DNA of 64,000 bases from Limosilactobacillus reuteri subsp. reuteri (GCF_000016825.1 NC_009513.1:1139501-1203500); one strand, 5' to 3'; numbered from the stretch's first letter, positions 1 through 9,572 are shown. The notes: a model not told the origin generated them from the letters alone. Program-made: numbers and translations.

Positions 1-51
1 TACTAAAGCTTCTTGGTGATGTAATTTAGCAATCTTTGACTTTTTTGCCAT
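1..51 (-). CDS. rpsN: 30S ribosomal protein S14 (5' end only)
   Basis: Only the first 17 codons lie in the window; the gene runs off the left edge. The start (MAKKSKIAKLHHQEA) matches the N-terminus of the zinc-independent type of S14, a small-subunit protein that helps assemble the 30S head. An AAGGAG ribosome binding site lies just upstream of the ATG at 51. Lactobacilli often carry this protein as a stand-alone gene separate from the main ribosomal operon, and the unrelated neighbours fit that. The call rests on a short N-terminal match. Confidence 0.75.
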   Translation of the reverse strand, partial: MAKKSKIAKLHHQEALV

Positions 52-196
52 TAAGTAGTTCTCCTTTTATATTAAAAACTTTATCTACTATACAATTACT
101 ATTTAAAATTAAAACATCTGCGAACTCTTTTCATTTTAATATTATCGCTGATACTTACAAAAAATACAAGGATTTTGCATTAGTTTTTGACCTTTC

Positions 197-1048
197 TTAA
201 CCATTTAATTTTTTCGCGTATTTACGGTATTCGTCAGCATAATTATATTGATTATTATATTCAGTTAAAAGTTCATCATCATGGGTATAAGCCCGTCCCG
301 TCACCATCATCTTCTTGTAAAGGTCACGGTATGGCAAATCACTCTTATCGGCAATTTGTTTTTCCTGATCGCGACTATATCCAATATGACGGAAGCTAGT
401 TTCAGCTAAACCAATATCGTCTACTTCCAAAATTAGATAGTGGGCCCGCAAATCACGCTGGAGAGGTTGCCAGTGGTTGAATGGCTCGCCGACTGCTCCG
501 GGATTTAAAACCATGCGTTCATCACTCCCATACCGCAAAAGGTCATGGTGAACATGGGCATAAATGGCAATATCAACTGGTTCGCCAGCGACGTTAAACA
601 ACTTATCAAAATTTTCACTAGCTTGCGTAGGAAAAAGGACTTGGCCCATATTAAGCCACGGCAGGTTATGGGAGATACCAAAGTTAAGGGGGCCCACGCG
701 TTTCGTCACGTGCATCGGCCAACTTGCAATTTCATCAACCATTCCGTCAGGGGCATGTTCCGCAACATACTGGGCTAACCGTGCAAAGTAAATGTGGGAA
801 GGACGCTCCATATCCATCATCCCGCGAGCACCACGAACAACTAGGTCATCCCAGTTTCCTCGTACAATTACTGTTGGCTTCATTTCTTGCAAAATCTCCC
901 AAATTGGTTTTACACTTGGGCCTGGCATCAGTAAATCACCAATAAACCAATATTCATCAACATGTTGCGCTATGCTATCGCGATACATTGCTTGCAACGC
1001 TGTTAGATTTCCATGCGTATCTGAAAAGACTGCAATCCTCTTTTTCAC
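197..1048 (-). CDS. Metallophosphoesterase (calcineurin-like, YfcE/MJ0936 type)
   Basis: A cytosolic phosphoesterase of the calcineurin-like superfamily, which uses two metal ions to hydrolyse phosphodiesters or phosphomonoesters. The metal-binding motifs appear in order: SDTHGN near the N-terminus, GDLL, GNWDD, a mid-protein SHN and AHVHH, then an NPGAVGEP segment typical of YfcE-like proteins. I place the start at the GTG at 1048, because AAAGGGG lies at good spacing upstream. The ATG nine codons further upstream (1075) has no ribosome binding site. It stands alone between rpsN and a divergently transcribed transporter. The substrate cannot be told from sequence. Confidence 0.85.
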   Translation of the reverse strand: MKKRIAVFSDTHGNLTALQAMYRDSIAQHVDEYWFIGDLLMPGPSVKPIWEILQEMKPTVIVRGNWDDLVVRGARGMMDMERPSHIYFARLAQYVAEHAPDGMVDEIASWPMHVTKRVGPLNFGISHNLPWLNMGQVLFPTQASENFDKLFNVAGEPVDIAIYAHVHHDLLRYGSDERMVLNPGAVGEPFNHWQPLQRDLRAHYLILEVDDIGLAETSFRHIGYSRDQEKQIADKSDLPYRDLYKKMMVTGRAYTHDDELLTEYNNQYNYADEYRKYAKKLNG

Positions 1049-1205
1049 AGATGATTTCCCCTTTCTTATCTTCATTAATATATTAGCAAATTTTCGAAAA
1101 GGAATGCTAAATTAATTTGTATTTTCGGAAGGATTCCCCATATTACAAATTATTTTGTTACAATATACTTTTATGAATAAATCATTTTAGGAGATGATAA
1201 TTAAA

Positions 1206-2429
1206 ATGGATTCGGAAGTCGCAAGAGGAAAATTTCCTCACGGTTGGCACCGAACTTTTTACACCCTCTGGCTCGGCGCGTTCATCACCGGGATGGGCTA
1301 CTCGATGACGATGCCGTTTATCTCACTTTTTATTGCAGAATTAGGAAACTTTACGCGTTTTCAGCTCAACATTTACTCCGGACTAGCATTTGGGGTGACC
1401 TTCATTAGTCAAGCCATTGTTTCACCGTTCTGGGGCAGTCTAGCTGATCGCAAAGGACGAAAACTGATGTGTATGCGTGCATCGGGAGTAATGGCTTGTA
1501 CAATCTGTGCAATTGGATTTGCCCAAAGTGTCTGGATGATTATTGGCATGCGGTTCCTTCAAGGAGTCTTTTCTGGCTACATTAATAACGCTACTGCTTT
1601 AATGGCTGGGGAAACACCGCATAATAAATCAGGCTGGGTAATGTCAGCGATGACTACTGCGGGGGTGGCCGGTAACCTGGTTGGTCCTTTGCTTGGTGGT
1701 TTCCTATCAGGATTGTTTGGGTACCGAATCCCATTTTTCATCACCGGAGCACTAATGTTTTGTGTCTTTCTCAGTACATGGTTATTGACGGTAGAACACT
1801 TCACCCCAATTAAAAAAGAAGCGATGAAGCCAATGAAAGAGATAATTCATAATTTGGATAATCCACCATTGATCTTCGTTATGTTCTTAACCACCATGAT
1901 TGTTACTTCTTCTACCATGTCAATTGACCCAATTATCAGTTTATATGTTCGGCAATTGATGGGCGGCCATGGCAATGTTGCCTTTGTCGCCGGGATTGTC
2001 GCTGCTACTCCAGGATTAGGTACATTGCTTGCCGCTTCAAAGGTTGGTCACACGATGGACCGGATTGGACCAGAAAAAGTATTACAGATTGGAATTCTCA
2101 CGGCCTTTATCCTCTTTATCCCCATGACCATTACTAAATCTCCATGGGCCTTGGCATTCTGGCGCTTCTTGCTTGGTTTGGCAAACGCGGCGTTAATGCC
2201 TGCTACCCAAACGGTCTTAACCCTTGACGTCCCAACCGAAGCATTTGGCCGGATCTTTAGTTATAATCAATCTTTCCAGGCTGCAGGTGCAGTGTTAGGA
2301 TCAATTCTTGGCTCATTCATCTCGGGGATTTCTAGTTATGAAATGGTCTTTGTCATTACTGGTTTGACTCTCCTGCTTAACTTTATCTTGGTTATGTTGG
2401 TTAGACCAAAGAAGCAGCTTACAGAATAA
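1206..2429 (+). CDS. MFS transporter, multidrug-efflux (DHA1) type
   Basis: A membrane protein of about 407 residues with some 12 hydrophobic segments. It has the MFS loop 2-3 signature (GSLADRKGRKLM) and a motif C-like stretch in TM5 (GNLVGPLLGGFLSG), which points to a drug:H+ antiporter. It resembles PmrA-type exporters; the substrate is unknown. AGGAG at 1189-1193 serves the ATG at 1206; the ATG at 1194 overlaps that site and is less likely. menG follows after 20 bp, so the two may be co-transcribed. Confidence 0.82.
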   Translation: MDSEVARGKFPHGWHRTFYTLWLGAFITGMGYSMTMPFISLFIAELGNFTRFQLNIYSGLAFGVTFISQAIVSPFWGSLADRKGRKLMCMRASGVMACTICAIGFAQSVWMIIGMRFLQGVFSGYINNATALMAGETPHNKSGWVMSAMTTAGVAGNLVGPLLGGFLSGLFGYRIPFFITGALMFCVFLSTWLLTVEHFTPIKKEAMKPMKEIIHNLDNPPLIFVMFLTTMIVTSSTMSIDPIISLYVRQLMGGHGNVAFVAGIVAATPGLGTLLAASKVGHTMDRIGPEKVLQIGILTAFILFIPMTITKSPWALAFWRFLLGLANAALMPATQTVLTLDVPTEAFGRIFSYNQSFQAAGAVLGSILGSFISGISSYEMVFVITGLTLLLNFILVMLVRPKKQLTE

Positions 2430-2449
2430 TTTAAAGAAAAGAGAAAATC

Positions 2450-3151
2450 ATGGTTCAAACAAATAAATTATTAAATGAACACGAAGTAAATAACTTATTT
2501 TCCCGGGTTGCCCCCCGCTATGACTTATTAAACAATGTGATTAGTCTAGGAACGCAGAAAATATGGCGACACGAAATCTTTAACCAGCTTCAAATTAAGC
2601 CTACCGATAACGCCTTAGATGTTTGCTGTGGAACGGGAGACCTCGCAATTGCCCTGGCTAAACGGATCTCTGCTGGACGAGTAACCGGACTTGATTTTAA
2701 TAAAGAAATGTTGGAAATCGCTAAAGAAAAGACAAAGATGATTGGCAATCTTTTCTTGGTACAAGGGGATGCCATGGCGTTGCCATTTGATGACAATAGC
2801 TTTGATATCGTCACCATCGGCTTTGGCTTACGAAACGTTCCAGATGCAGATAAGGCGCTCAGCGAGATTTACCGGGTCCTCAAGCCAGGTGGGCAATTCG
2901 TTAGCTTGGAAATGTCGCAGCCGACTAATCCCATTATTAGAGTCGGCTGGAAAGCTTACTTTACGGCCTTTCCATTGATGGCTTCATTAGCTGGTGGACA
3001 TTACCGCGATTATCAATATTTAAAGCAAACCAGCCAACAATTCGTCTCCGCCCATCAACTTGCACGGATGATGAAGGCAGTCGGATTTAAAGAAGTCCAT
3101 TACCAACCATTGAACTTTGGCGCAGCTGCATTACATTTTGGCGATAAATAG
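2450..3151 (+). CDS. menG: Demethylmenaquinone methyltransferase
   Basis: A class I SAM-dependent methyltransferase of the UbiE/MenG family, which performs the last step of menaquinone synthesis (C-methylation of demethylmenaquinone). Visible are the family start motif VAPRYDLLNNVIS, the SAM-binding loop DVCCGTGDLA, GDAMALPF and the GFGLRNV segment. The length (233 aa) is normal. menA and a polyprenyl diphosphate synthase lie 2.4-4.4 kb downstream, so the terminal half of the pathway is clustered here while the genes that make the naphthoate head group are not in the window. Confidence 0.93.
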   Translation: MVQTNKLLNEHEVNNLFSRVAPRYDLLNNVISLGTQKIWRHEIFNQLQIKPTDNALDVCCGTGDLAIALAKRISAGRVTGLDFNKEMLEIAKEKTKMIGNLFLVQGDAMALPFDDNSFDIVTIGFGLRNVPDADKALSEIYRVLKPGGQFVSLEMSQPTNPIIRVGWKAYFTAFPLMASLAGGHYRDYQYLKQTSQQFVSAHQLARMMKAVGFKEVHYQPLNFGAAALHFGDK

Positions 3152-3199
3152 AAAGGGCGCGAGGTAGAAGTCACTCATGACTATCTCGCTCCCTTTTTA
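3152..3199 (+). terminator. Intrinsic terminator after menG
   Basis: A long stem (AAAGGGCGCGAGGTAG pairing with CTATCTCGCTCCCTTT) is followed by TTTTT, immediately after the menG stop codon. Confidence 0.85.
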
Positions 3200-3217
3200 A
3201 ATTATTAAAAAAGAATA

Positions 3218-3249
3218 TTGACAACATTAAAAAATGATTATAATATACT
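3218..3249 (+). promoter_or_regulatory. Promoter for the T-box transcript
   Basis: TTGACA at 3218-3223 is followed by TATAAT at 3239-3244. The 15-bp spacing is short, and an alternative TATACT lies at 3244-3249. It sits just ahead of the T-box leader. Confidence 0.6.
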
Positions 3250-3260
3250 GACAAGCAATT

Positions 3261-3553
3261 TAATAACCGCAATGAAAAGATGAGTAATTGATGGTCGCCT
3301 TCTCCAGAGAACTGCGGATGATGGGAAGCAGCGTTGGCTAAGTCAGTGAAGATGGTCTTGGAGCGATGAAAGTTGTGAGCTATTTGTAAGCAGCTTACGG
3401 GTTGGTGTACGTTATAACACTTGGGTATTCCCTTGGAGTACTTGTAGAGAGTTTGGCTGTGAGGTCAAGCTAAAATAGGGTGGTAACACGCTATCGATGT
3501 CTAATCATTACGCGTCCCTAGAACTAACAAGTTAGTTCTAGGGGCTTTTTTTA
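3261..3553 (+). promoter_or_regulatory. T-box leader, probably methionine-specific
   Basis: An uncharged-tRNA-sensing leader. It contains an AGTA-type element and an AGAGAACTGCGG apical segment of stem I, the T-box proper AGGGTGGTAACACG (3477-3490) with the GCGTCCCT partner, and a terminator (3517-3552) whose 5' arm competes with the antiterminator. The likely specifier is ATG at 3352-3354 in the segment GTGAAGATGG. The downstream gene is MetE-like, which supports a methionine reading. Uncharged tRNA-Met would open transcription of 3576-5476. Confidence 0.9.
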
Positions 3554-3575
3554 TTTCACGAAAGGAGTCACTATT

Positions 3576-4715
3576 ATGACTGAATTTACTAAGAGAACTA
3601 CATCACCATTTCGCTTTGATATTGTTGGCAGTTTCTTACGCCCAAAAGAATTAAAGGAAGCTCGCGCTAAATATCAGGCGGGACAAATTACGAAAGCAGA
3701 ATTAACCGCAATTGAGGATAAAGCTATCATTGACTTAATTAAGAAAGAAGAAGCAGCCGGTTTACACGCCGTTACTGATGGTGAATTCCGTCGTAGCTGG
3801 TGGCACCTCGACTTTATTTGGGGATTGGAGGGAATTGAACAGTCAACTTCTAATACAGGATATGAGTTTCACGATGAAACAACAAGAGCGGAAACGGCAA
3901 AGTTAGTCGGTAAAGTAAGCGGAAATAATCATCCCTTTGTTGAGCATTTTAAATTTACACGTGACCATGTTAGTACTGGCACGCAGGTTAAACAAACAAT
4001 CCCTTCGCCTGCTCAAGCCTTCTTTGAATTTTTGCGCCCAGAAAACATTGCTAGTGTCAATAAATATTATCCTTCATTTGATGCTTTTGCGGCAGACCTT
4101 GTAACTGCTTATCGCCAAGTAATCGCCGACCTATATGCAGCTGGATGTAGGACACTACAGTTAGATGATTGCACCTGGTCAGCATATGCCGATTTTGCCC
4201 AACATCCTGAACATATCAAATCTGCTGGTTTTAATATTCAACAACTTGAGAAATTAGAAGAGACGTCTGTCGAACTAAATAATACTATTATTTCTGACCA
4301 ACCTCACGATTTAACTATTAATACTCATGATTGTCGCGGCAATTACCATTCAACATGGGCCGCTACTGGCGGTTATGGTCCAGTTGCTGATCCGCTTTTT
4401 ACCAAGGAAAATGTAACTGCTTTTTATTTAGAATATGACACTGAACGAGCTGGCGGATTCGAGCCACTTGAAAAAGTACCTAATGATAAGTATGTCGTAT
4501 TAGGACTAGTTACATCTAAATCCGGCCAGCTTGAGGATCGTGAAGTAATAATTAATCGCATTCATGAAGCAGCTAAGTTTCACCCACTCGATAAGCTTTG
4601 TTTAAGTCCACAATGCGGTTTCGCTTCAACAGAAGAAGGCAATATCCTGACTGAAAAACAACAATGGGCAAAGATTGCACTAATTAAAGATATTGCTAAA
4701 GAAGTTTGGGGTTAA
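3576..4715 (+). CDS. MetE-like methionine synthase (YxjG/YxjH type)
   Basis: A 379-aa protein of the cobalamin-independent methionine synthase family that has only the catalytic C-terminal barrel and lacks the N-terminal half of full-length MetE. Visible are the GSFLRP start, the VTDGEFRR segment, the QLDDC motif, and the zinc-ligand region around HDCRGN and LSPQCGFAS. Proteins of this short type are linked to methionine supply or salvage using homocysteine and a methyl donor. Control by a Met-type T-box agrees with that. AAGGAG lies upstream of the ATG. A cyclase-family gene follows in the same transcript. Confidence 0.85.
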   Translation: MTEFTKRTTSPFRFDIVGSFLRPKELKEARAKYQAGQITKAELTAIEDKAIIDLIKKEEAAGLHAVTDGEFRRSWWHLDFIWGLEGIEQSTSNTGYEFHDETTRAETAKLVGKVSGNNHPFVEHFKFTRDHVSTGTQVKQTIPSPAQAFFEFLRPENIASVNKYYPSFDAFAADLVTAYRQVIADLYAAGCRTLQLDDCTWSAYADFAQHPEHIKSAGFNIQQLEKLEETSVELNNTIISDQPHDLTINTHDCRGNYHSTWAATGGYGPVADPLFTKENVTAFYLEYDTERAGGFEPLEKVPNDKYVVLGLVTSKSGQLEDREVIINRIHEAAKFHPLDKLCLSPQCGFASTEEGNILTEKQQWAKIALIKDIAKEVWG

Positions 4716-4732
4716 ATAAGGAGGAAAAAGAT

Positions 4733-5476
4733 ATGGCTCAACAATTATCATCAACACAAGAACTAATCGCTAAACTTAAGCAAAAACACTGGGTAGACCT
4801 AACCCATACTTTTGGCCCAGCTAGTCCGCGATTTCCATCATTCAAGCCCGCAAAATTTGAAACAATTTTCACTCATGCAGATGGTTTTTTCGTTAAGGAA
4901 TATACATTTGCTGGACAATATGGTACACACATTGATCCGCCAGTTCACTTTTACAAGGATGATGATCGCTATGTCGAGGATCTAGAACTCAAAGATCTTG
5001 TTTTACCATTAGTCATCATTGATTATCATCAAAAGGCAGCAGCCAACCCAGATGCCAGCCTAACAGTTGCGGATATTAAAGATTGGGAAAAACAAAATGG
5101 ACCAATTCCAGCAGGATCATTTGTTGCTCTTCGTACTGATTGGGGAAAACGCTGGCCATCACAAGAAAAGTTTGAAAATAAGGATAAAAATGGTCAGAAT
5201 CATTATCCCGGATGGTCACTAGAAGCCTTAAAGTATATTTATGAGACGCGCCACGCTACTGCAAATGGGCATGAGACTTTTGATACAGACACAGCAACTA
5301 AACAGCAAAATGGATTAGTTGGTGAATACTATGTCCTGTCTCATGGTCACTACCAGGTTGAATTATTGGATAATTTGGACCAGGTACCAACAACTGGTGC
5401 TGTAATTAATATTTCAGTTGCAAAACCTGAAAAGGCTCCAGGATTTCCCGTTCGCGCATATGCAATTTTCGATTAA
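4733..5476 (+). CDS. Cyclase-family metal hydrolase (kynurenine formamidase-like)
   Basis: A 247-aa member of the 'putative cyclase' family (PF04199), which includes kynurenine formamidases and other metal-dependent amidases or lactonases. The metal motif GQYGTHIDPPVHF is intact, and SHGHYQVE fits the C-terminal active-site part. AAGGAGG precedes the ATG at 4733. It starts 17 bp after the MetE-like stop codon, so it belongs to the T-box operon. The substrate is unknown; its place suggests processing of a sulphur- or amino-acid-derived compound, which is inference. Confidence 0.8.
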   Translation: MAQQLSSTQELIAKLKQKHWVDLTHTFGPASPRFPSFKPAKFETIFTHADGFFVKEYTFAGQYGTHIDPPVHFYKDDDRYVEDLELKDLVLPLVIIDYHQKAAANPDASLTVADIKDWEKQNGPIPAGSFVALRTDWGKRWPSQEKFENKDKNGQNHYPGWSLEALKYIYETRHATANGHETFDTDTATKQQNGLVGEYYVLSHGHYQVELLDNLDQVPTTGAVINISVAKPEKAPGFPVRAYAIFD

Positions 5477-5482
5477 TATTAG

Positions 5483-5537
5483 AAAAAGCAGAGTTAAATG
5501 AAACCTTTGAATAAATTTCATTTAACTCTGCTTTCTT
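5483..5537. terminator. Bidirectional terminator between the T-box operon and menA
   Basis: An 18-bp stem (AAGCAGAGTTAAATGAAA with its complement) has A-runs before and T-runs after, so it can stop transcription from both converging genes. Confidence 0.88.
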
Positions 5538-6437
5538 TTAAATCAGCCCAATTGCAAATGTTACGACTTGAACCAGTGAGCCAATTAATAATATTTTAAC
5601 TGCACATGGGAATGTCTCTTTCTTAACTTGCTTAGCAAATAACATCCGTGTTTGCTTAACCACAAATGGGATAATCAATAAGGTTAACAAGACTGTCCAT
5701 GGCGTGAAATGAAGAACCGCGGCGAAAATAATAGCTAAAAATGCTAAAACGTTCTTAATAGCAAATGCATATAGACCATTTTTCTGCCCTATAAAGTGAA
5801 TAACTGTATGACGGCGATTGTCTTCATCTTCACCCGCATCACAAATATTATTTGCTAATAATAGGTTGGAAATCCACAATTCATCCGGTAAAGCAACGAG
5901 AAAGACGACCCCGATATTTGCCCAGGACCATGTAAATTGCTGGCCAACATTAATAAAGACAGAAATAAGGGTAATCATGAACCCCATTGTAAATCCCGAG
6001 GCAAATTCACCAACTGGCAACCCTGACAAAGGAAATGGACCAGAAGAGTAAAGAATGCCGATTGCAAAACAAAAGATTCCCATCCATAGTAACGGAAGGC
6101 CAACACGAGTAACTAGATAGATTCCGATTAAGCCGGCTACTATACTAAAGGCAAGCAAGAGACCGAGAACTAAACGCGGTGAAATATTTTCCCGCCCAAT
6201 AATATTTGTATTTTTCTTATAATCAACGGTATCAATGGCATGGTTATAATCATTATAATTATCCATCATATCAACCGCCATATTGAATAATAGCATTGCA
6301 ATGAAAAACAGAACTGAATTTAGTAGGTTTAGGGAATGATAATAATAGACACTAAGGCAAACCCCGAGGAGCATCGGTAAGATACTGGCAGTTTTGGCCT
6401 TAATTTCTACTAATTCCAAAAAAACATTTAACGACAT
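5538..6437 (-). CDS. menA: 1,4-dihydroxy-2-naphthoate polyprenyltransferase
   Basis: An integral membrane prenyltransferase of the UbiA superfamily that joins a polyprenyl chain to 1,4-dihydroxy-2-naphthoate. The first Asp-rich motif is seen as NMAVDMMDNYNDY, the second as NNICDAGEDEDN. Some 8-9 hydrophobic segments make up the rest of 299 aa. AAGGAAA precedes the start. It is divergent from the polyprenyl diphosphate synthase gene, which makes its second substrate, with an 80-bp shared promoter region. Confidence 0.9.
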   Translation of the reverse strand: MSLNVFLELVEIKAKTASILPMLLGVCLSVYYYHSLNLLNSVLFFIAMLLFNMAVDMMDNYNDYNHAIDTVDYKKNTNIIGRENISPRLVLGLLLAFSIVAGLIGIYLVTRVGLPLLWMGIFCFAIGILYSSGPFPLSGLPVGEFASGFTMGFMITLISVFINVGQQFTWSWANIGVVFLVALPDELWISNLLLANNICDAGEDEDNRRHTVIHFIGQKNGLYAFAIKNVLAFLAIIFAAVLHFTPWTVLLTLLIIPFVVKQTRMLFAKQVKKETFPCAVKILLIGSLVQVVTFAIGLI

Positions 6438-6517
6438 TTAGTAAATTTTCCTTTCATAATTCCTTAGTTGTTCGGTACAATATAGATGGTACACCATAAC
6501 AAAGGAATTATCGATTA

Positions 6518-7498
6518 ATGAAACAACATTTTTTCCATACCTATCCGGCGATTAATAACGCTCTAGGTAAAGTAAATCAAACAATTAATGACCGGATTAC
6601 AATTAAAAATACCCAACTACACGATGCCCTACAACAAATGGCCTCAAATGGTGGTAAATACCTTCGCCCAGCATTCTTCCTTTTATTTGCAAATATCAAT
6701 CATCAAACTGCCGATGAGCAAGAAAAGCTAATTAAAATTGCCTCTTCACTTGAGGTTTTACACATGGCTACTTTGATTCATGATGATATTATTGATGATT
6801 CACCTAAGCGTCGTGGAGCTGTCAGTGTCCAAGCCGCTTTTGGTAAAGATACGGCTGTCTATACTGGGGACTTCCTTTTTACTATTTTCTTTGATCTCCT
6901 CGTAGAAACGATGACCGGGTCAGCCTACTTGACACGAAATGCCCGGACGATGCGCAAAATTCTTACTGGAGAACTAGGACAAATGGATAATCGCTTTGAT
7001 CTTGATCAATCATTACTCGATTATTATCGCAATGTAAACGGCAAAACGGCTGCCATTTTTAGTCTTGCCGCTGAAGAAGGAGCTTATTTTGGTCATGCCG
7101 ATCATCGGACCATCAATTTAGCAAAACGGATTGGCCAAAACATTGGGATTAGCTTCCAGATATTAGATGATATTCTTGATTATTCAGGGGATGAACGCCT
7201 TAACAAACCTGTTTTGGAGGATTTAGCAACTGGTGTTTACTCCCTCCCCCTTCTTTTAACCTTACAAAATCATCGTCATGAATTAGAACCGTTACTTGCC
7301 AAGAAACGCCAAATGACGATTGAAGATATAGAAAAAGTCCAAAAGATTGTTGTCACTCATGGCGGTGTTGAACAGGCGCAAGAAATTGCTACTAAGTTTA
7401 CACAAAAAGCGCAAACCGAAATCGATGAATTAGCAGATAAGCATACTCGAAAGATGTTGAAGTTGGTAGCAAATAAGTTATTGACGAGGGTAAATTAA
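6518..7498 (+). CDS. Polyprenyl (heptaprenyl-type) diphosphate synthase
   Basis: A trans-prenyltransferase that extends isopentenyl diphosphate units to make the quinone side chain. The first Asp-rich motif (LIHDDIIDDSPKRRG) and the second (ILDDILDYSGDE) are both intact, and the GGKYLRP motif is near the N-terminus. The 326-aa length is typical of the large subunit (HepT/IspB type). Chain length cannot be read directly. It pairs with menA on the opposite strand and menG upstream as an orphan end-of-pathway menaquinone set. Confidence 0.9.
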   Translation: MKQHFFHTYPAINNALGKVNQTINDRITIKNTQLHDALQQMASNGGKYLRPAFFLLFANINHQTADEQEKLIKIASSLEVLHMATLIHDDIIDDSPKRRGAVSVQAAFGKDTAVYTGDFLFTIFFDLLVETMTGSAYLTRNARTMRKILTGELGQMDNRFDLDQSLLDYYRNVNGKTAAIFSLAAEEGAYFGHADHRTINLAKRIGQNIGISFQILDDILDYSGDERLNKPVLEDLATGVYSLPLLLTLQNHRHELEPLLAKKRQMTIEDIEKVQKIVVTHGGVEQAQEIATKFTQKAQTEIDELADKHTRKMLKLVANKLLTRVN

Positions 7499-7546
7499 AA
7501 CAGATAAGACTAAGAAAATTCCAGTTCTCAGTCTTATCTGTTTTTT
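7499..7546. terminator. Bidirectional terminator
   Basis: A stem AACAGATAAGACTAAGAA with its complement is flanked by T-runs in both directions. It separates the prenyl synthase from the converging GH42 gene, whose stop codon overlaps it. Confidence 0.85.
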
Positions 7547-9563
7547 ATTCTTGAACCAAGATCTCAACATCCCACGAATCAAGCATCGTTTCAGGTGAAT
7601 CGCCAGTCAAAAGGTCTCGATAACCCTTTTGAAATTCTACTGGTAATGGTTGTTTACCCTTTCCCATATTAAGGACAAAGTAAATATCCTGACCTGCTGA
7701 ATTTTGGCGTTTTGTTATCTCCAGTTCTGTTGGTTCTTTAACTAACGCGGAAAGGTGCACATCATCAACAATATGCATTATGATCTTACGGAGACTAGCA
7801 TGGTCAAGGCGACTACCAACATACCATGCTTTCCCTTTTGAATAGGTATTCTCGGTTACCGCGGGAGTCCCAGCATAAAATTCACTAGCGTATTCAGCCA
7901 GGACATGAGCTCCATTAAGGCGAATTAAATCCGCTATCAAATATCCAGTTAATTCATCCCCGGTCGTCATTGTTAATTTGACATCTTTATTAGGGAGGAT
8001 TGCATCACTTTCTTCAACCCACAGTCCCATTACATCTTTCAATGGTCCAGGGTAGCCACCAGGATAAATATTGTCGGATTCATTTACCATTCCGGACATA
8101 AAACTAGTAATAAAATTACCACCGTTAGCAACATAATCCGTAATCTTCTTGCCTAAGCCACCCTTAACCATGTAAAGGACAGGAGCAACTACGAGATCAT
8201 ACTGTCTAAAATCATCGTCAACGGAAATTACATCAGTCGGAATATTCAGCTCATAAAATTGCCGATAATAATCAAGAATAATTGGTACATATTTTAGGTC
8301 CTGGGTAATACCATCGACATACTCAAAAGACCAGAAATTACTCCAGTCAAAGATAAGGGCCACCCGCGCTTTAGTCTGAGAATCTTTAATAACCGGGCCC
8401 ACTTTTCTTAAATCATGACCTAATTTCGCCACTTCTTTAAATACCCGGGTATCAGTCCGGTTGGCGTGACTAATCACGGCACCATGAAACTTTTCTGATC
8501 CGCCCAGTGCCTGCTTCAACTGGAAAAATTGAACAGTATCCGCACCATGTGCAACTGCCTGTAATTCAGTGGCTGCCATCTGTCCCGGACGCTTTAATGG
8601 GCTATATGGTTGCCAATTAACTTGTGATGGCGTCGATTCCATCAGCATAAACGGTTGGTGTTTTAGGGAACGCATCAAATCATATAAGAATGCTGGTTGA
8701 TAAATCGGCGCATCATAAGCCGGATAACTATCATATGATATGATGTCTTGCGCACTAGCCCACTGCTGATAATCAATCATTTTATTGGGCAGACTATGAA
8801 AGTTAGTAGTGACTAAAGTCGTTGGGTCATATTTTTCAATGATTTGCTTTTCCATCTTAAATAAATCAAGCATTTGGGCCGATTGAAAACGTAAATAATC
8901 AATTGAAAGTCCGGCGACAATTGTTTCCGATCCTTCTGGACCCCATGCATCACCAAGTTCATTAGGCACAACAATCTCATTCCAGTCATGAATTGTATGA
9001 CTCCACACATTCATATTCCATGCATGATTAAGATTATCCAAGGTTTGATAGCGCGCCTTTAACCATTGCTGAAATTCTGTTTGGCATTCTTCACAATAAC
9101 AATTGCCACCATATTCATTATTAACATGCCAAGCAACAATATGCGGATTATCGCCATACCTTTTAGCAAGCTGTTCAACAAGATTTTTCGCTAAGCGCCG
9201 ATAGTTTTTACTGCTTGGGCAAAAGTTATGCCGGGCACCAAATACATGGCGGCGTCCTTGGTAGTCGACCCGCGCAACATCTGGGTATTTCTTAAACATC
9301 CAAGCGGGCATCGCGGCTGTTGAAGTTGCAAGGACAATATCAAAATCAGCAACTGTTAATTCTTTGATAATCTTATCAAGCTTAGTAAAATCGTATTTTC
9401 CCTCCTGCGGTTCAAGCAAAGCCCATGAAAAAACATTGATCGTGGCGGAATTTATATCTGCCTGTTTAAATACTTTAATATCTTCATCCCACGTTTCTTC
9501 TGGCCACTGTTCCGGATTATAGTCGCCACCATATAAGAAACGCGGCAATTCTTTCTTCATCAT
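7545..9563 (-). CDS. Beta-galactosidase, glycoside hydrolase family 42
   Basis: A cytosolic GH42 enzyme that cleaves terminal beta-D-galactosides. The N-terminal barrel begins with LYGGDYNPEQWPE. The acid/base glutamate is in WHVNNEYGG and the nucleophile in LMESTPSQVNW. The Cys cluster CYCEEC is the usual GH42 zinc site. The C-terminal part is the trimerization and beta domain. The 672-aa length is normal. It follows the LacS-type permease by 9 bp and must be co-transcribed with it, so the transported galactoside is hydrolysed inside the cell. Confidence 0.92.
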   Translation of the reverse strand: MMKKELPRFLYGGDYNPEQWPEETWDEDIKVFKQADINSATINVFSWALLEPQEGKYDFTKLDKIIKELTVADFDIVLATSTAAMPAWMFKKYPDVARVDYQGRRHVFGARHNFCPSSKNYRRLAKNLVEQLAKRYGDNPHIVAWHVNNEYGGNCYCEECQTEFQQWLKARYQTLDNLNHAWNMNVWSHTIHDWNEIVVPNELGDAWGPEGSETIVAGLSIDYLRFQSAQMLDLFKMEKQIIEKYDPTTLVTTNFHSLPNKMIDYQQWASAQDIISYDSYPAYDAPIYQPAFLYDLMRSLKHQPFMLMESTPSQVNWQPYSPLKRPGQMAATELQAVAHGADTVQFFQLKQALGGSEKFHGAVISHANRTDTRVFKEVAKLGHDLRKVGPVIKDSQTKARVALIFDWSNFWSFEYVDGITQDLKYVPIILDYYRQFYELNIPTDVISVDDDFRQYDLVVAPVLYMVKGGLGKKITDYVANGGNFITSFMSGMVNESDNIYPGGYPGPLKDVMGLWVEESDAILPNKDVKLTMTTGDELTGYLIADLIRLNGAHVLAEYASEFYAGTPAVTENTYSKGKAWYVGSRLDHASLRKIIMHIVDDVHLSALVKEPTELEITKRQNSAGQDIYFVLNMGKGKQPLPVEFQKGYRDLLTGDSPETMLDSWDVEILVQE

Positions 9564-9572
9564 TATCTCACC

